Of a stretch of 64,000 nucleotides of DNA, positions 34,116-44,158 are shown piece after piece. Origin of the DNA: Bacillus wiedmannii (GTDB lineage: Bacteria; Bacillota; Bacilli; Bacillales; Bacillaceae_G); the NCBI RefSeq assembly GCF_001583695.1, contig NZ_LOBC01000012.1:56997-120996 (forward strand), in the 5' to 3' direction. Under the pieces are notes generated by a model, which saw only the letters and a list, made by a program, of their open reading frames with translations, ran no database searches and was not told the origin of the DNA. Position 1 is the first letter of the stretch; each line of letters opens with the position of its first letter. Both the position numbers and the translations under genes were made by a program.

Positions 34116-37091
34116 ATGAAACAAATTTGGCGTATTTATAAGACAGACTTACGGAATGTGGCCAAACATTGGGCTGCGATTGTTATTGTTTTAGGATTAA
34201 TGATTTTACCATCGTTATATGCATGGTTTAACATTAAAGCTTCTTGGGATCCTTATGGAAATACGAAAGGAATCCAGATTGCAGTTTCTAACCAAGATGT
34301 TGGATCAAATTTAAGAGGGAAAGATATTAACATCGGGAAAGAAATTGTAGATTCACTTAAGAAGGACAAAAATTTTGGGTGGAAGTTTGTTGATGAAAAG
34401 CAAGCGATTTATGGGGTAGAGCGTGGAGATTATTCTGCAAGTATTACTATTCCAAAGGATTTCTCTGAAAAGATTGCAACAGTCTTGAATGAAAATCCAC
34501 AGAAACCAGAAATTGATTATTACGTAAATGAAAAGGTCAATGCCATTGCGCCGAAGATTACAGCTAAAGGTGCATCGGGGCTGACAGAAGAGATTAGTAA
34601 AAACTTTGTTAAAACAGCAAACGGCGAGATTTTTGAAATCTTCAACGATCTTGGAATCGATTTAGAAACTAACTTACCGAGTATTGAGAAGGTCAAGGAT
34701 CTTGTCTTTAAGTTAGAAGCACAATTCCCAGAAATGAATACACTTGTGGATAAGGCATTAGATGATGCGACTCGGGCAGAAGATGTTGTGAAAGTAGCGC
34801 AAAAGGAGTTGCCAGTTGTAGAAAGTGTTATGAATGATGGGCAAGAAGCGTTAGGGAATTTAGATAAATTCTTTGCGAGAAATGATGAAACATTGAAACG
34901 TGCACCTGGAACAATTAAGAATAATTTAATTGTAATGCAACAAGGTTTAGATAGTGCGGCAGCAATTACGGATTTCTTAAAAAATCCATCATTTGATTCT
35001 AATCTGACACTTCCAGATCCGGCTAAATTCCCGGTGTTGCCTAATATAACTATTCCGCACGTACCACAAATACCAGAAATTCCAGCGTTACCGCAAGTGA
35101 ATGGTGAGGGGTATAAAAATATTGCTAAAAATATTGATCAAACTGTAAATAATGTTTTTAGTTCTACTCGTGTTGGAACGGCATATGTGAAAAGTGTTAT
35201 GGATGGTCTTCAAAATAAGGGCGTGGATCCAGCTGTAGCACAGAAAAACGTTCAGGATGCTTCAAAACTTCTCCAAGACCGTATTGATAGTGTTTCATAT
35301 TTAATTGATTTCTTTACAACTTTTAAAGAATCAGCTTCAACGGACTTTGGTAAACAGTTCTTTGGGAACAGAGTAGAAAGTTTAACGGTGCTTAAAAATT
35401 CTATGGTGGATGTTAACAATAGAGTTAAGCATGTAGGAGATTTAATTAGTTCCGGACAAGAAGTTAAACAAGATGTGCGAGATGCTGTGAATCAAAAATT
35501 AGATACAGTAAATAATTTAGTAAATCAAGCTGAAAAGGATTATAATGCAACATTTGTAGCAGATTTCGAAAAAGCAGTAAGCACAGCTGAGCAATTGAAA
35601 AACACAGCTGAAAATGTAAAAGAAGACGCTCAGCAGTTAAGAGGGAATTTAAATCAAGATATAAAAGCAGCAAATGATTTAGTAAACCAAACAAATGAAG
35701 CATTAGACAATGGTAGAGAAAAATATGATAAGGCTGTAAATGATTACAGCAGATTAAAAACGGAGCTTGAAAAAGCAAGAGAAGACTTAAGTAACAAAGG
35801 TGTTAATGGATTAGATTCTACAAAAGTAGCCTTAAATGATTTAAATGGACAGTTCAAAGCAGGATGGAATTTAGTTAATGATATGATTCCGGTTATGGAA
35901 AGTACAAATAAAGTTTTGGGCGATGTGAATAGTGATAAAAATCTTAATGGCACAATTGCTAAGTTAAATAAAGCAAAAGATGGTTTGCAAAAAGGAATGG
36001 ATTTAACTGATAAAGGAATTGACGCTATTAATAAAGGTCAAAAACCAGCAGCAGATGTTATTGAAAGTATTAATCAAGTGTCTAAAAATGTTTCGGGCCA
36101 AATTGGTGACATTTTAGCTAAATATGACTCGGAAATCACTCCGAATTTCAATGCAGCAATTGCTCGTACAAAAGAGATGTCTAAAAATACATCTCAAATT
36201 TTAGGCGAGGCAGATAAGAAACTTCCAGATGTGAAAAAATTACTTGAAGACTCATCAAAAGGCTTAGTAGATGGTCAAAAGAAAATTGCAGATATTAAAG
36301 CTGAAATGCCAGCTACTGAGAAAAAGATTAAAGAATTAGCAAATAAAATTCGTGATTTTGAATCAGAAGAGGATATAAAAGATATCATACGCTTATTGAA
36401 AAATGATGTTGAAAAGCAAAGTGATTACTTCGCGAATCCAGTAAATTTAAAAGAGAATAAATTATTTGCAATGCCGAACTACGGTTCAGCAATGTCACCA
36501 TTCTACACAGTGCTTGCATTATGGGTAGGCGCATTATTAATGGTTTCATTATTAACGGTAGAAGTACATGAAGAGGGCGCGAATTATAAGAGCCATGAAA
36601 TATACTTTGGACGTTTATTAACATTCTTAACGATAGGTCTTTCGCAGGCGTTTATCGTATCAATGGGGGATATATTCTTACTCGGTACGTACGTAGTCGA
36701 TAAATTCTGGTTTGTGTTATTTAGTTTATTTATTGGCGGAGTATTTGTTTGTATCGTGTACTCACTTGTTTCTATTTTCGGAAACGTTGGGAAATCGATG
36801 GCAATTATTTTACTTGTGCTTCAAGTAGCAGGATCGGGCGGAACATTCCCAATTCAAATGACACCACCATTCTTCCAAGCGATTTATCCGTTCTTACCAT
36901 TCACATATGCAATTAGTGCAATTCGTGAAACGGTAGGTGGAATGCTTTGGGATATCGTAACGCGAGATTTACTTGTGTTAAGTGTTTTCGTAGTAGTCAT
37001 TGTTATTGCTGCGTTATTATTGAAAACACCAATTAACAAATCGAGTGAAAAGTTTGTTGAGAACGCAAAAGGAAGTAAAATTATTCATTAA
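34116..37091 (+). CDS. YhgE/Pip-family membrane protein
   Basis: A 991-residue protein of the YhgE/Pip (phage infection protein-like) family. One membrane helix lies near residues 18-38 (HWAAIVIVLGLMILPSLYAW), followed by the family YAWFNIKASWDPYGNT block, then about 730 residues of outside-facing, mostly coiled-coil sequence, and about five helices from residue 790 to the end, as in ABC-2-type permeases. ATG 34116 follows AGGTGAT. B. subtilis YhgE and lactococcal Pip are cell-surface proteins, the latter a phage receptor; the cellular job is unclear. It is monocistronic. Confidence 0.85.
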   Translation: MKQIWRIYKTDLRNVAKHWAAIVIVLGLMILPSLYAWFNIKASWDPYGNTKGIQIAVSNQDVGSNLRGKDINIGKEIVDSLKKDKNFGWKFVDEKQAIYGVERGDYSASITIPKDFSEKIATVLNENPQKPEIDYYVNEKVNAIAPKITAKGASGLTEEISKNFVKTANGEIFEIFNDLGIDLETNLPSIEKVKDLVFKLEAQFPEMNTLVDKALDDATRAEDVVKVAQKELPVVESVMNDGQEALGNLDKFFARNDETLKRAPGTIKNNLIVMQQGLDSAAAITDFLKNPSFDSNLTLPDPAKFPVLPNITIPHVPQIPEIPALPQVNGEGYKNIAKNIDQTVNNVFSSTRVGTAYVKSVMDGLQNKGVDPAVAQKNVQDASKLLQDRIDSVSYLIDFFTTFKESASTDFGKQFFGNRVESLTVLKNSMVDVNNRVKHVGDLISSGQEVKQDVRDAVNQKLDTVNNLVNQAEKDYNATFVADFEKAVSTAEQLKNTAENVKEDAQQLRGNLNQDIKAANDLVNQTNEALDNGREKYDKAVNDYSRLKTELEKAREDLSNKGVNGLDSTKVALNDLNGQFKAGWNLVNDMIPVMESTNKVLGDVNSDKNLNGTIAKLNKAKDGLQKGMDLTDKGIDAINKGQKPAADVIESINQVSKNVSGQIGDILAKYDSEITPNFNAAIARTKEMSKNTSQILGEADKKLPDVKKLLEDSSKGLVDGQKKIADIKAEMPATEKKIKELANKIRDFESEEDIKDIIRLLKNDVEKQSDYFANPVNLKENKLFAMPNYGSAMSPFYTVLALWVGALLMVSLLTVEVHEEGANYKSHEIYFGRLLTFLTIGLSQAFIVSMGDIFLLGTYVVDKFWFVLFSLFIGGVFVCIVYSLVSIFGNVGKSMAIILLVLQVAGSGGTFPIQMTPPFFQAIYPFLPFTYAISAIRETVGGMLWDIVTRDLLVLSVFVVVIVIAALLLKTPINKSSEKFVENAKGSKIIH

Positions 37092-37094
37092 TAA

Positions 37095-37131
37095 AAAAAG
37101 GTTCCTACCGATAGAGGTAGGAACCTTTTTG
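37095..37131. terminator. bidirectional terminator between yhgE-like gene and topB
   Basis: A 15-base-pair perfect stem (AAAAAGGTTCCTACC and complement) with a six-base loop has A and T runs on both sides and serves both convergent genes. Confidence 0.93.
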
Positions 37132-37132
37132 T

Positions 37133-39322
37133 TTAATCAAATTTTAATTTCTTTAATGCTTCTGCGAACGGGTTGTTTAATGGTTCTTCTTCTTTATTCT
37201 GTTGTTTCATATATTTTTGAACGTCGCGCTTATCAGCCTTGCTTCCAGATTCTTTTTTACGTCTCTCCTGGAATGTCGATAATTTCTCGCGATAGCCACA
37301 TTTACATGCGAAAATTTGTCCGGCACCTTCACCACGTAATTCTAACTTCTTCTTACATTGTGGGCAACGAGCGTTTGTTGTACGAGATACATTTTTACGA
37401 TGACCACATTCACGGTCTTGGCAAACGAGCATTTTTCCTTTTTTGCCGTTTACCTCCAGCATTGGTTTACCACAGTCTGGACAAGACTTCGTTGAAATGT
37501 TGTCATGTTTATATTTTTTATCACTTGATTTAATTTCAGAAACAATTTCTTTCGTATAGTTCTTCATTTCTGAAATGAATACTTCTTTTTTCAGTTTACC
37601 CTTCGCAATTGCTTCAAGCTTTTGTTCCCATTCACCAGTTAGTGTAGGTGATTTTAACTCTTCTGGAACTAAATCAAGTAACTGACGGCCTTTTGAGGTA
37701 ATGTGAATATCTTTACCACGTTTTTCAAGTAAGAATGAATTGAATAGCTTGTCGATAATATCAGCTCGTGTCGCTACAGTACCTAATCCACCAGTTGATT
37801 TTAATGTATCAGCAAGTTGTTTATTTTGCGTATCCATATATTTCGTAGGATTTTCCATTGCTGAAAGTAAAGTAGCTTCGTTAAATCGTGCAGGTGCTTT
37901 TGTTTGACCTGATGTTTGCATAATTAACTTTACAGTTAATGTATCGCCTTTTTCAATGTGAGGTAGAAGTTGTTCTTTTACGTCATCAGTTACATCATCA
38001 TCTTCAAATCGATTTTCATATACTTCTTTCCAACCGGCATGTAGAATAGTTTTTCCGCGTGCAATGAACGTTTCATTACCAACTTTTGTGCGTAACGTTA
38101 GTTGCTCGTATTCGAATGCTGGGAATAAAACGGCTAAGAAACGTTTTACAACTAAATCATAAATTTTACGTTCTTTATCTGTGAAGGCCGAGAAGTTAAC
38201 GTATCCTTCTGTCGGAATAATTGCGTGATGATCACTTACTTTACTATCATCAACAAATGACTTATTAGACTTGATAGGCTTTTGTAATACTTTATGTGCT
38301 AAAGGACGGTACTCTCCAACGCCACATGCTTTTAGACGTTCTGGGAGTGTTCCAACGATATCAGATGAAATATAGCGTGAATCTGTACGAGGGTACGTTA
38401 GCACTTTATGTTGCTCATACAATTTCTGCATAATGTTTAATGTTTCTTTCGCAGAATAACCGAACTTTTTATTTGCATCACGTTGCAATTCAGTTAGATC
38501 GTAAAGACCAGGAGAGAATGACTTCTTCTGTTTTTTATCAATTTCTACAACAGTAGCATTATGTTTATCTAAACCTTTTACAATACCATCGATTTTTTCT
38601 TTATTAAAACTGCGACTATTGCCGTTTGCATCTTGCCAAGTTAGTTTTAACTGATTCGTTGTTTGAGCTTCGATGCCGTAGTAAGTTTGAGCTTTGAAGT
38701 TCTTTATTTCATCTTCACGATTAGCGATCATAGCGACAGTAGGTGTTTGAACACGGCCGCAATTCAGCTGGGCATTAAAGCGAGTCGTTAAAGCTCGAGT
38801 CGCGTTAAGACCGATATACCAGTCAGCTTCTGAACGTGCAACTGCAGAAGCGTATAAATTGTCATATGCTTTACCTGGTTTTAAATTAGCGAAGCCATCT
38901 TTAATTGCTTTATCAGTAACGGATGAAATCCATAGACGTTTGATTGGTTTGTTAACTCGAACCTTATCAATAATCCAGCGAGCGACTAACTCTCCTTCAC
39001 GTCCAGCATCTGTTGCTACAATAATTTCAGTTACATCTTTTCTAAGAAGCTGACTTTTTACAGCATTAAATTGTTTCCCTGTTTGTTTAATCACCGTTAA
39101 TTTCAAACGCTCTGGTAGCATCGGTAAATCTTCTAAATTCCACTTTTTATATTTCACATCATAGCTTTCTGGATCTGCTAATGTAACGAGATGACCTAAA
39201 GCCCAAGTTACAATATATTTACTACCTTCAAGGTAGCCGTTTCCTTTTTTATCGCACTTCAGTACGCGAGCAATATCACGGGCAACGGAAGGCTTTTCAG
39301 CGATTACAACGCTTTTTGACAT
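37133..39322 (-). CDS. topB: DNA topoisomerase III
   Basis: A 729-residue type IA topoisomerase that relaxes and decatenates DNA by single-strand passage. The N-terminal Toprim domain opens with VVIAEKPSVARDIA and carries IVATDAGREGELVAR. The catalytic tyrosine lies in TYPRTDSRYISSD (about residue 310). The C-terminal 130 residues hold zinc-ribbon-like pairs (CPDCGKP...CQDRECGH and CPQCKKKL...CKCG). Length matches Bacillus TopB. The ATG has AAAGGATG on the minus strand. It is monocistronic. Confidence 0.96.
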   Translation of the reverse strand: MSKSVVIAEKPSVARDIARVLKCDKKGNGYLEGSKYIVTWALGHLVTLADPESYDVKYKKWNLEDLPMLPERLKLTVIKQTGKQFNAVKSQLLRKDVTEIIVATDAGREGELVARWIIDKVRVNKPIKRLWISSVTDKAIKDGFANLKPGKAYDNLYASAVARSEADWYIGLNATRALTTRFNAQLNCGRVQTPTVAMIANREDEIKNFKAQTYYGIEAQTTNQLKLTWQDANGNSRSFNKEKIDGIVKGLDKHNATVVEIDKKQKKSFSPGLYDLTELQRDANKKFGYSAKETLNIMQKLYEQHKVLTYPRTDSRYISSDIVGTLPERLKACGVGEYRPLAHKVLQKPIKSNKSFVDDSKVSDHHAIIPTEGYVNFSAFTDKERKIYDLVVKRFLAVLFPAFEYEQLTLRTKVGNETFIARGKTILHAGWKEVYENRFEDDDVTDDVKEQLLPHIEKGDTLTVKLIMQTSGQTKAPARFNEATLLSAMENPTKYMDTQNKQLADTLKSTGGLGTVATRADIIDKLFNSFLLEKRGKDIHITSKGRQLLDLVPEELKSPTLTGEWEQKLEAIAKGKLKKEVFISEMKNYTKEIVSEIKSSDKKYKHDNISTKSCPDCGKPMLEVNGKKGKMLVCQDRECGHRKNVSRTTNARCPQCKKKLELRGEGAGQIFACKCGYREKLSTFQERRKKESGSKADKRDVQKYMKQQNKEEEPLNNPFAEALKKLKFD

Positions 39323-39601
39323 ATTTAAAACATCCTTTCAAATTTCCATACGTTAACTATAGCATACATCTTCTTGAGATTCAGTTTCGCTCCAGATTTG
39401 AACGTTTTTTAGTGGGATAACATCTGTTTGAAAGTGAATGATGGCGACAGAACATAATATGCACCATGATGAGACTATGAGAAATAGATACTTATTTATT
39501 ATACGTATTGTTTTATTAGTTGCTTCTATATTAAATAGAAAAGTAAAGAACTTGTTATTTTACTAGAATAAGAGTAGACTTTGAAGTAGAAGAATACTAA
39601 A

Positions 39602-39692
39602 CACATGGGAGTTTGTGGATGCAAACTGAGAGTATGACTAATCCGTCATTGACCATTTGAACCTGTTGGATAATGCCAGCGTAGGGAGAGTG
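39602..39692 (+). promoter_or_regulatory. TPP riboswitch (thi box) of thiM-thiE
   Basis: The conserved blocks ACTGAGAG, a variable stem, TTGAACCTGTTGGATAATGC and CAGCGTAGGGAG appear in order. It controls thiamine salvage genes directly downstream. Confidence 0.95.
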
Positions 39693-39698
39693 TAAAAG

Positions 39699-39740
39699 CA
39701 CAAAAAGGCACTTTGCGTACGCGCAAAGTGTCTTTTTGTG
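39699..39740 (+). terminator. riboswitch terminator before thiM
   Basis: A stem of about 19 base pairs (CACAAAAAGGCACTTTGCG with complement) and a TTTTT tract form the expression platform. Confidence 0.9.
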
Positions 39741-39774
39741 TATCTCCCATCACTATAGTTAGGGGATGAGAAGA

Positions 39775-40581
39775 ATGAATATGAAAGAAATTAGTAAAGT
39801 AGTGGATTTGGTGAGAGAAACTAATCCGCTCGTTCATAATATTACCAATGTTGTTGTAACAAACTTTACAGCTAACGGTTTGTTAGCGTTAGGAGCATCG
39901 CCTGTAATGGCATATGCAAAAGAAGAAGTAGCAGAAATGGCTAGCATTGCTGGAGCGTTAGTATTAAATATGGGGACACTTCGCCCTGAAGAAGTAGAAG
40001 CGATGTTACTTGCAGGTAAATCAGCAAATGTGAACAATGTACCAGTACTGTTTGATCCAGTTGGTGCAGGAGCAACATCGTATCGAACAGAAGTTGCGAG
40101 ACATATTCCGGCCGAAATTGATTTAGCGATTATCCGCGGAAATGCAGCTGAAATAGCGAACGTTATTAATGAGAGATGGGAAATTAAAGGGGTAGACGCC
40201 GGTGCTGGAAATGGCAATGTCGTAAGTATTGCAAGGCAGGCAGCGGATGAATTAAATACAGTAGCGGTGATTACTGGAAAAGAAGATGTTGTTACAGATG
40301 GAGAACGAACGATCCTTATTCGAAATGGTCACCCTATTTTAACGAAAGTTACGGGAACTGGTTGTTTACTAACTTCTGTAATAGGAGCATTTGTAGCAGT
40401 AGAAAAGGATTATGTAAAGGCAGCAGTAGCGGCATTAACGTTTTATGGTGTAGCTGCGGAACTGGCAGCTGCTAAGACAGTGGAGCAGGGACCTGGTAGT
40501 TTCCAAATTGAATTTTTAAATCAGTTAGCGAATACCACTTCGGGTGATATTGAGAAGTATGGGAAGATTGAGCTTATATAG
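39775..40581 (+). CDS. thiM: hydroxyethylthiazole kinase
   Basis: A 268-residue ribokinase-like kinase that phosphorylates 4-methyl-5-(2-hydroxyethyl)thiazole for thiamine salvage. Family blocks are [15 protein letters not shown] at about 19-33, the [12 protein letters not shown] loop, RGNAAEI and the ATP-site [14 protein letters not shown] with the catalytic cysteine. ATG 39775 gives the usual 268-residue length and has AGGGG ten bases upstream; the ATG at 39766 is less likely. It is first in the thiM-thiE operon behind the TPP riboswitch. Confidence 0.96.
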   Translation: MNMKEISKVVDLVRETNPLVHNITNVVVTNFTANGLLALGASPVMAYAKEEVAEMASIAGALVLNMGTLRPEEVEAMLLAGKSANVNNVPVLFDPVGAGATSYRTEVARHIPAEIDLAIIRGNAAEIANVINERWEIKGVDAGAGNGNVVSIARQAADELNTVAVITGKEDVVTDGERTILIRNGHPILTKVTGTGCLLTSVIGAFVAVEKDYVKAAVAALTFYGVAAELAAAKTVEQGPGSFQIEFLNQLANTTSGDIEKYGKIELI

Positions 40582-40597
40582 TAAGGAGGGGAACTAG

Positions 40598-41257
<660 letters not shown>

Positions 41258-41260
41258 AAG

Positions 41261-41298
41261 AAGGCTATGTAGTATTAAAAGGCTACATAGCTTTTTAT
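41261..41298 (+). terminator. terminator of thiM-thiE
   Basis: AAGGCTATGTAG pairs with CTACATAGCTTT over a ten-base loop, followed by T-rich sequence. Confidence 0.85.
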
Positions 41299-41339
41299 TT
41301 TTTTCTGATATTGATATTTAGAAAAAGGGAGATGATTGT

Positions 41340-42275
41340 TTGAAACGTAAACAGTTTGTAGAGTTGCAAAATGAATTATTTCGTTTATTCGAACAAGGAG
41401 ACTTTGATGTTATTTATAGATACATAGATAAAGCGAAAAGAGAGTTCCCTGAAAGGATGGATAAAACTAGCTTTTGGGAAGCGTGTGTACTTTCGATAGA
41501 AGGGAAGTATGAAGAAGCAATTGTTAGTTTAAATGAAGCTTTAGAAAAGGGGATTTGGTGGAATCCACATACACTTATGCAGGATGAAGATTTAAAGGAA
41601 TTACGAGAGAATGAAGCTTTTAAAATGATAGTGAAAAAGTGTGAAGAAATCTTTAAGAAACAGCAGCTAACAGCCGACCCGAAATTATTTACTTATGGAA
41701 ATGAAGAGGCGAAGACAGGACTATTTTCTTTACATTGGAGAGGATCAAACATAAATGATTTTGCACCGTATTGGTATGGAGAAGAAATATTACGTGAGTA
41801 TATGTTAGGTTTTTCTCAATCCTCACAAGTACATGGAATGAATTCTTATAGCTGGGATAATCATGATATAGCTATAAAAGATATTATGAAAAGTTTTAAT
41901 GATTTTATGGGTAAATATGACTTGGAAGACACCATCCTTGCGGGAGCTTCTCAAGGGGGAAATATAGCGATAGAGTTAGCGTTAAAGAATATGTTAGAGA
42001 CTCAAAAATTTATAGCAGCTATACCCGCTATTCGAGATGTTGAGGCAATTGAAAGTATAGTCGTATCAAATGATATAACGAATGTAGAAGGATATATTGT
42101 TACGGGAGATAAAGATCCGTTTTACGAAAACACGCTTCAATTAATGTCGATGTTCGAGAAATATAATGTGAACTGTAAATTAATTGTGAGAGAAGGTTTG
42201 GGTCATCTTTTCCCAGCGGACTTCACACAAATATTAAAGAACATAATGGCAGAATGGACAGTTAAAAATATTTAA
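41340..42275 (+). CDS. alpha/beta hydrolase with helical N-terminal extension
   Basis: A 311-residue protein. The first 110 residues are helical and TPR-like (FWEACVLSIEGKYEEAIVSLNEALEKGIWW). The rest is an alpha/beta hydrolase with nucleophile motif LAGASQGGNIAIELAL (Ser near residue 205), an acid in VTGDKDPFYE and the closing histidine in GLGHLFP. It is probably an esterase/phospholipase-like enzyme in the cytosol; the substrate is unknown. The TTG start has AAAGGGAG eight bases upstream. The stop overlaps the palindrome at 42271-42290. Confidence 0.72.
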   Translation: MKRKQFVELQNELFRLFEQGDFDVIYRYIDKAKREFPERMDKTSFWEACVLSIEGKYEEAIVSLNEALEKGIWWNPHTLMQDEDLKELRENEAFKMIVKKCEEIFKKQQLTADPKLFTYGNEEAKTGLFSLHWRGSNINDFAPYWYGEEILREYMLGFSQSSQVHGMNSYSWDNHDIAIKDIMKSFNDFMGKYDLEDTILAGASQGGNIAIELALKNMLETQKFIAAIPAIRDVEAIESIVVSNDITNVEGYIVTGDKDPFYENTLQLMSMFEKYNVNCKLIVREGLGHLFPADFTQILKNIMAEWTVKNI

Positions 42276-42290
42276 ACAAACGTTTGATTA
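42271..42290. repeat. 20-base palindrome, copy 1 (identical to 55641-55660)
   Basis: TTTAAACAAACGTTTGATTA contains the dyad CAAACGTTTG with flanking TTAA symmetry. It overlaps the hydrolase stop codon. An identical copy precedes the small membrane-protein gene at 55690, so it resembles an operator. Confidence 0.5.
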
Positions 42291-42293
42291 AAA

Positions 42294-42331
42294 AAGCACA
42301 AACCCTTTAAAACCTTGGGTTTGTGCTTGTT
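42294..42331. terminator. bidirectional terminator between hydrolase and Dcu transporter genes
   Basis: AAGCACAAACCC and GGGTTTGTGCTT form a 12-base-pair stem with flanking A and T tracts. Confidence 0.88.
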
Positions 42332-42333
42332 CT

Positions 42334-43647
42334 TTAAAACATAATTGAAATTAAGAGCATTCCAATTCCGATAGAAGTGAATGTTGCGATTAGGCCTGGA
42401 ATCATAAAGCTATGATTTAAAACATATTTACCAATGCCAGTTGTACCAGTGCGATCAAAGTTAATGGCAGCAACGATTGTTCCATAGTTTGGAATGAAAA
42501 AATATCCATTTACTGCAGGGAACATTGCGATTAGTAGTGCTGGTGGAATACCGAGTGATAATCCAAGGGGCATTAAAGCACGTACTGTTGCTGCTTGGCT
42601 ATATAGTAAAATAGAGAGAATGAATAATGCGATGGCAAATAGCCATGGTGCACTTGTTACTAGGTGCTGAATTGATCCTTGAATCATATTTAAGTTTCCG
42701 TTAAAGAAAGTATCTCCCATCCAAGCGATACCGAAAATAGCAACAACTGCTGTTGCCCCCGCTTTAAAGACGTTACCAGACACGATGCTTTCTACATTTG
42801 GTTTGCAGAAAATAATAATAAGAGCTGCGATAGTTAACATAACCATTTCAATTGTGTTTGGCATGGAAAGACGAATTAACTTCCCGTCAACCATCCATCC
42901 TGGACGAAGTGCTTCAAATGAACCGAGAAGTACGACAAGGAAAGTTCCTACTAAGAAAAGGATAACGGATAGTTTAGCGCCTTTTAAACCAACAAATTCT
43001 TTCTTCTCTTCAATTTTAGGAATCATTCCTTCTTTTAAACGTTTCAAGTATTCAGGGTCTTCATTTAATTCTTTCCCCATTTTGCTAGCAACAAATGCAG
43101 CTACCATACAAGCGATGAAGGTAGAAGGAATACTTACTTTTAAAATATCTAATAAGGTGATTTTATAGTCAACTAGCATTGCTAAAAGTGCAACTGTTGC
43201 AGCTGATATAGGGCTAGCTGTAATTGCTTGTTGGGAAGCGATTACGGCAATTGACATTGGTCGTTCCGGTCTAATCCCAGATTCGCGAGAGACTTCTGCG
43301 ATAACAGGAAGTACAGAATAAGCAACGTGACCAGTTCCTGCGCACAGTGTAAATAAATAAGTAACAATTGGAGCAAAGAATGTAATACGCTTTGGATTTT
43401 TTCGCAATGCTTTCTCAGCTAGATGAACAAGGTAGTCCATTCCTCCAGCGGCTTGCAGTGCACCGGCAGCTGTAATTACTGCTAAAATCATAAGCATTAC
43501 ATCAATAGGAGGAGCTGTAGGTTGTAAGTGGAAGACGAAAACAAGTATTGCCATGCCAACGCCACCCATTACTCCTAGACCAACGCCGCCTAGGCGTGCG
43601 CCAATAAAAATGCAGAGTAGTAACGTAAGAAATTGTAGCCAAAACAT
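42334..43647 (-). CDS. anaerobic C4-dicarboxylate transporter, DcuA/DcuB family
   Basis: A 437-residue membrane protein with about ten to twelve helices. The family blocks near the N-terminus (IGARLGGVGLGVMGGVG, then AAGALQAAGGMDYLV) and the motif TYLFTLCAGTGHVAYSVLPV identify the Dcu family, which exchanges fumarate, malate or aspartate for succinate under low oxygen. Which direction dominates is unknown. GGAGG precedes the ATG on the minus strand. It is monocistronic, with a leader region of about 280 bases before the riboswitch of the divergent chemoreceptor gene. Confidence 0.88.
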   Translation of the reverse strand: MFWLQFLTLLLCIFIGARLGGVGLGVMGGVGMAILVFVFHLQPTAPPIDVMLMILAVITAAGALQAAGGMDYLVHLAEKALRKNPKRITFFAPIVTYLFTLCAGTGHVAYSVLPVIAEVSRESGIRPERPMSIAVIASQQAITASPISAATVALLAMLVDYKITLLDILKVSIPSTFIACMVAAFVASKMGKELNEDPEYLKRLKEGMIPKIEEKKEFVGLKGAKLSVILFLVGTFLVVLLGSFEALRPGWMVDGKLIRLSMPNTIEMVMLTIAALIIIFCKPNVESIVSGNVFKAGATAVVAIFGIAWMGDTFFNGNLNMIQGSIQHLVTSAPWLFAIALFILSILLYSQAATVRALMPLGLSLGIPPALLIAMFPAVNGYFFIPNYGTIVAAINFDRTGTTGIGKYVLNHSFMIPGLIATFTSIGIGMLLISIMF

Positions 43648-43930
43648 GATAAACTACCTCCGAAATTCATTAGTTAAGATATATTTGAATAATTTAATTT
43701 GAAAGAAAATTAAAACAAATACTCAAAATAATCCTTGTGTTATATACATTTTTTATTATATAACACAAGAAATGTAACATTCACGAACTTTGTTAAATTA
43801 TTTCGAAAAAATAATGCATTGAGACTTTACATTTGCATCTCTAAATAGGTAGACATTTTAATTTTTATGTTGTAATCTTTGATAGAGAATAATTTAATTC
43901 TCATAGAACTCCCATATCGTTCAACTCGTT

Positions 43931-44013
43931 CAGCGAGAAAGGCAAACTGATGGAAACATTAGGACGCAAAACTACAGGAGCTAAGGCCGAAAGGTTATGC
44001 TAGCCAGTTACCG
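43931..44013 (+). promoter_or_regulatory. cyclic di-GMP-I riboswitch (GEMM)
   Basis: The GEMM-I signature is present: AGAAAGGCAAACTG, GGAAACATTAGGACGCAAAA, CTACAGGAGCTAAGG, a GAAA-capped hairpin, GGTTATGCTAGCCAGTTACC. It precedes a chemoreceptor gene, a common partner of this riboswitch in Bacillus. Confidence 0.92.
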
Positions 44014-44021
44014 GACGGATA

Positions 44022-44063
44022 GGGTTGGTCTTGACCAATGCTCTTTTCATTGGTCTTTTTTTT
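44022..44063 (+). terminator. expression platform of the c-di-GMP riboswitch
   Basis: GACCAATG (44033-44040) pairs with CATTGGTC (44048-44055) before eight T, a terminator. The same GACCAAT can instead pair with the upstream GGTTGGTC (44024-44031), giving a mutually exclusive antiterminator. Confidence 0.8.
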
Positions 44064-44158
44064 GTTTATAAACAAATGAGAACCGTTATCGTTTATTAAT
44101 AAGGTTTATATTTTAATAGCGTTACTTTATAGTAAGTTAATTAAGAAAGGTGATGTTA

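Larger units (their letters stand above)
39323..39774. other. intergenic region upstream of thiM
   Basis: The first 280 bases are the divergent promoter region of topB and thiM and show nothing further that I can support. The rest is a TPP riboswitch and its terminator. Confidence 0.6.

Noticed and set aside
37045-37533. 162-codon plus-strand frame at the end of topB
   Set aside because: It is antisense to the conserved zinc-ribbon end of topoisomerase III and runs through a terminator.
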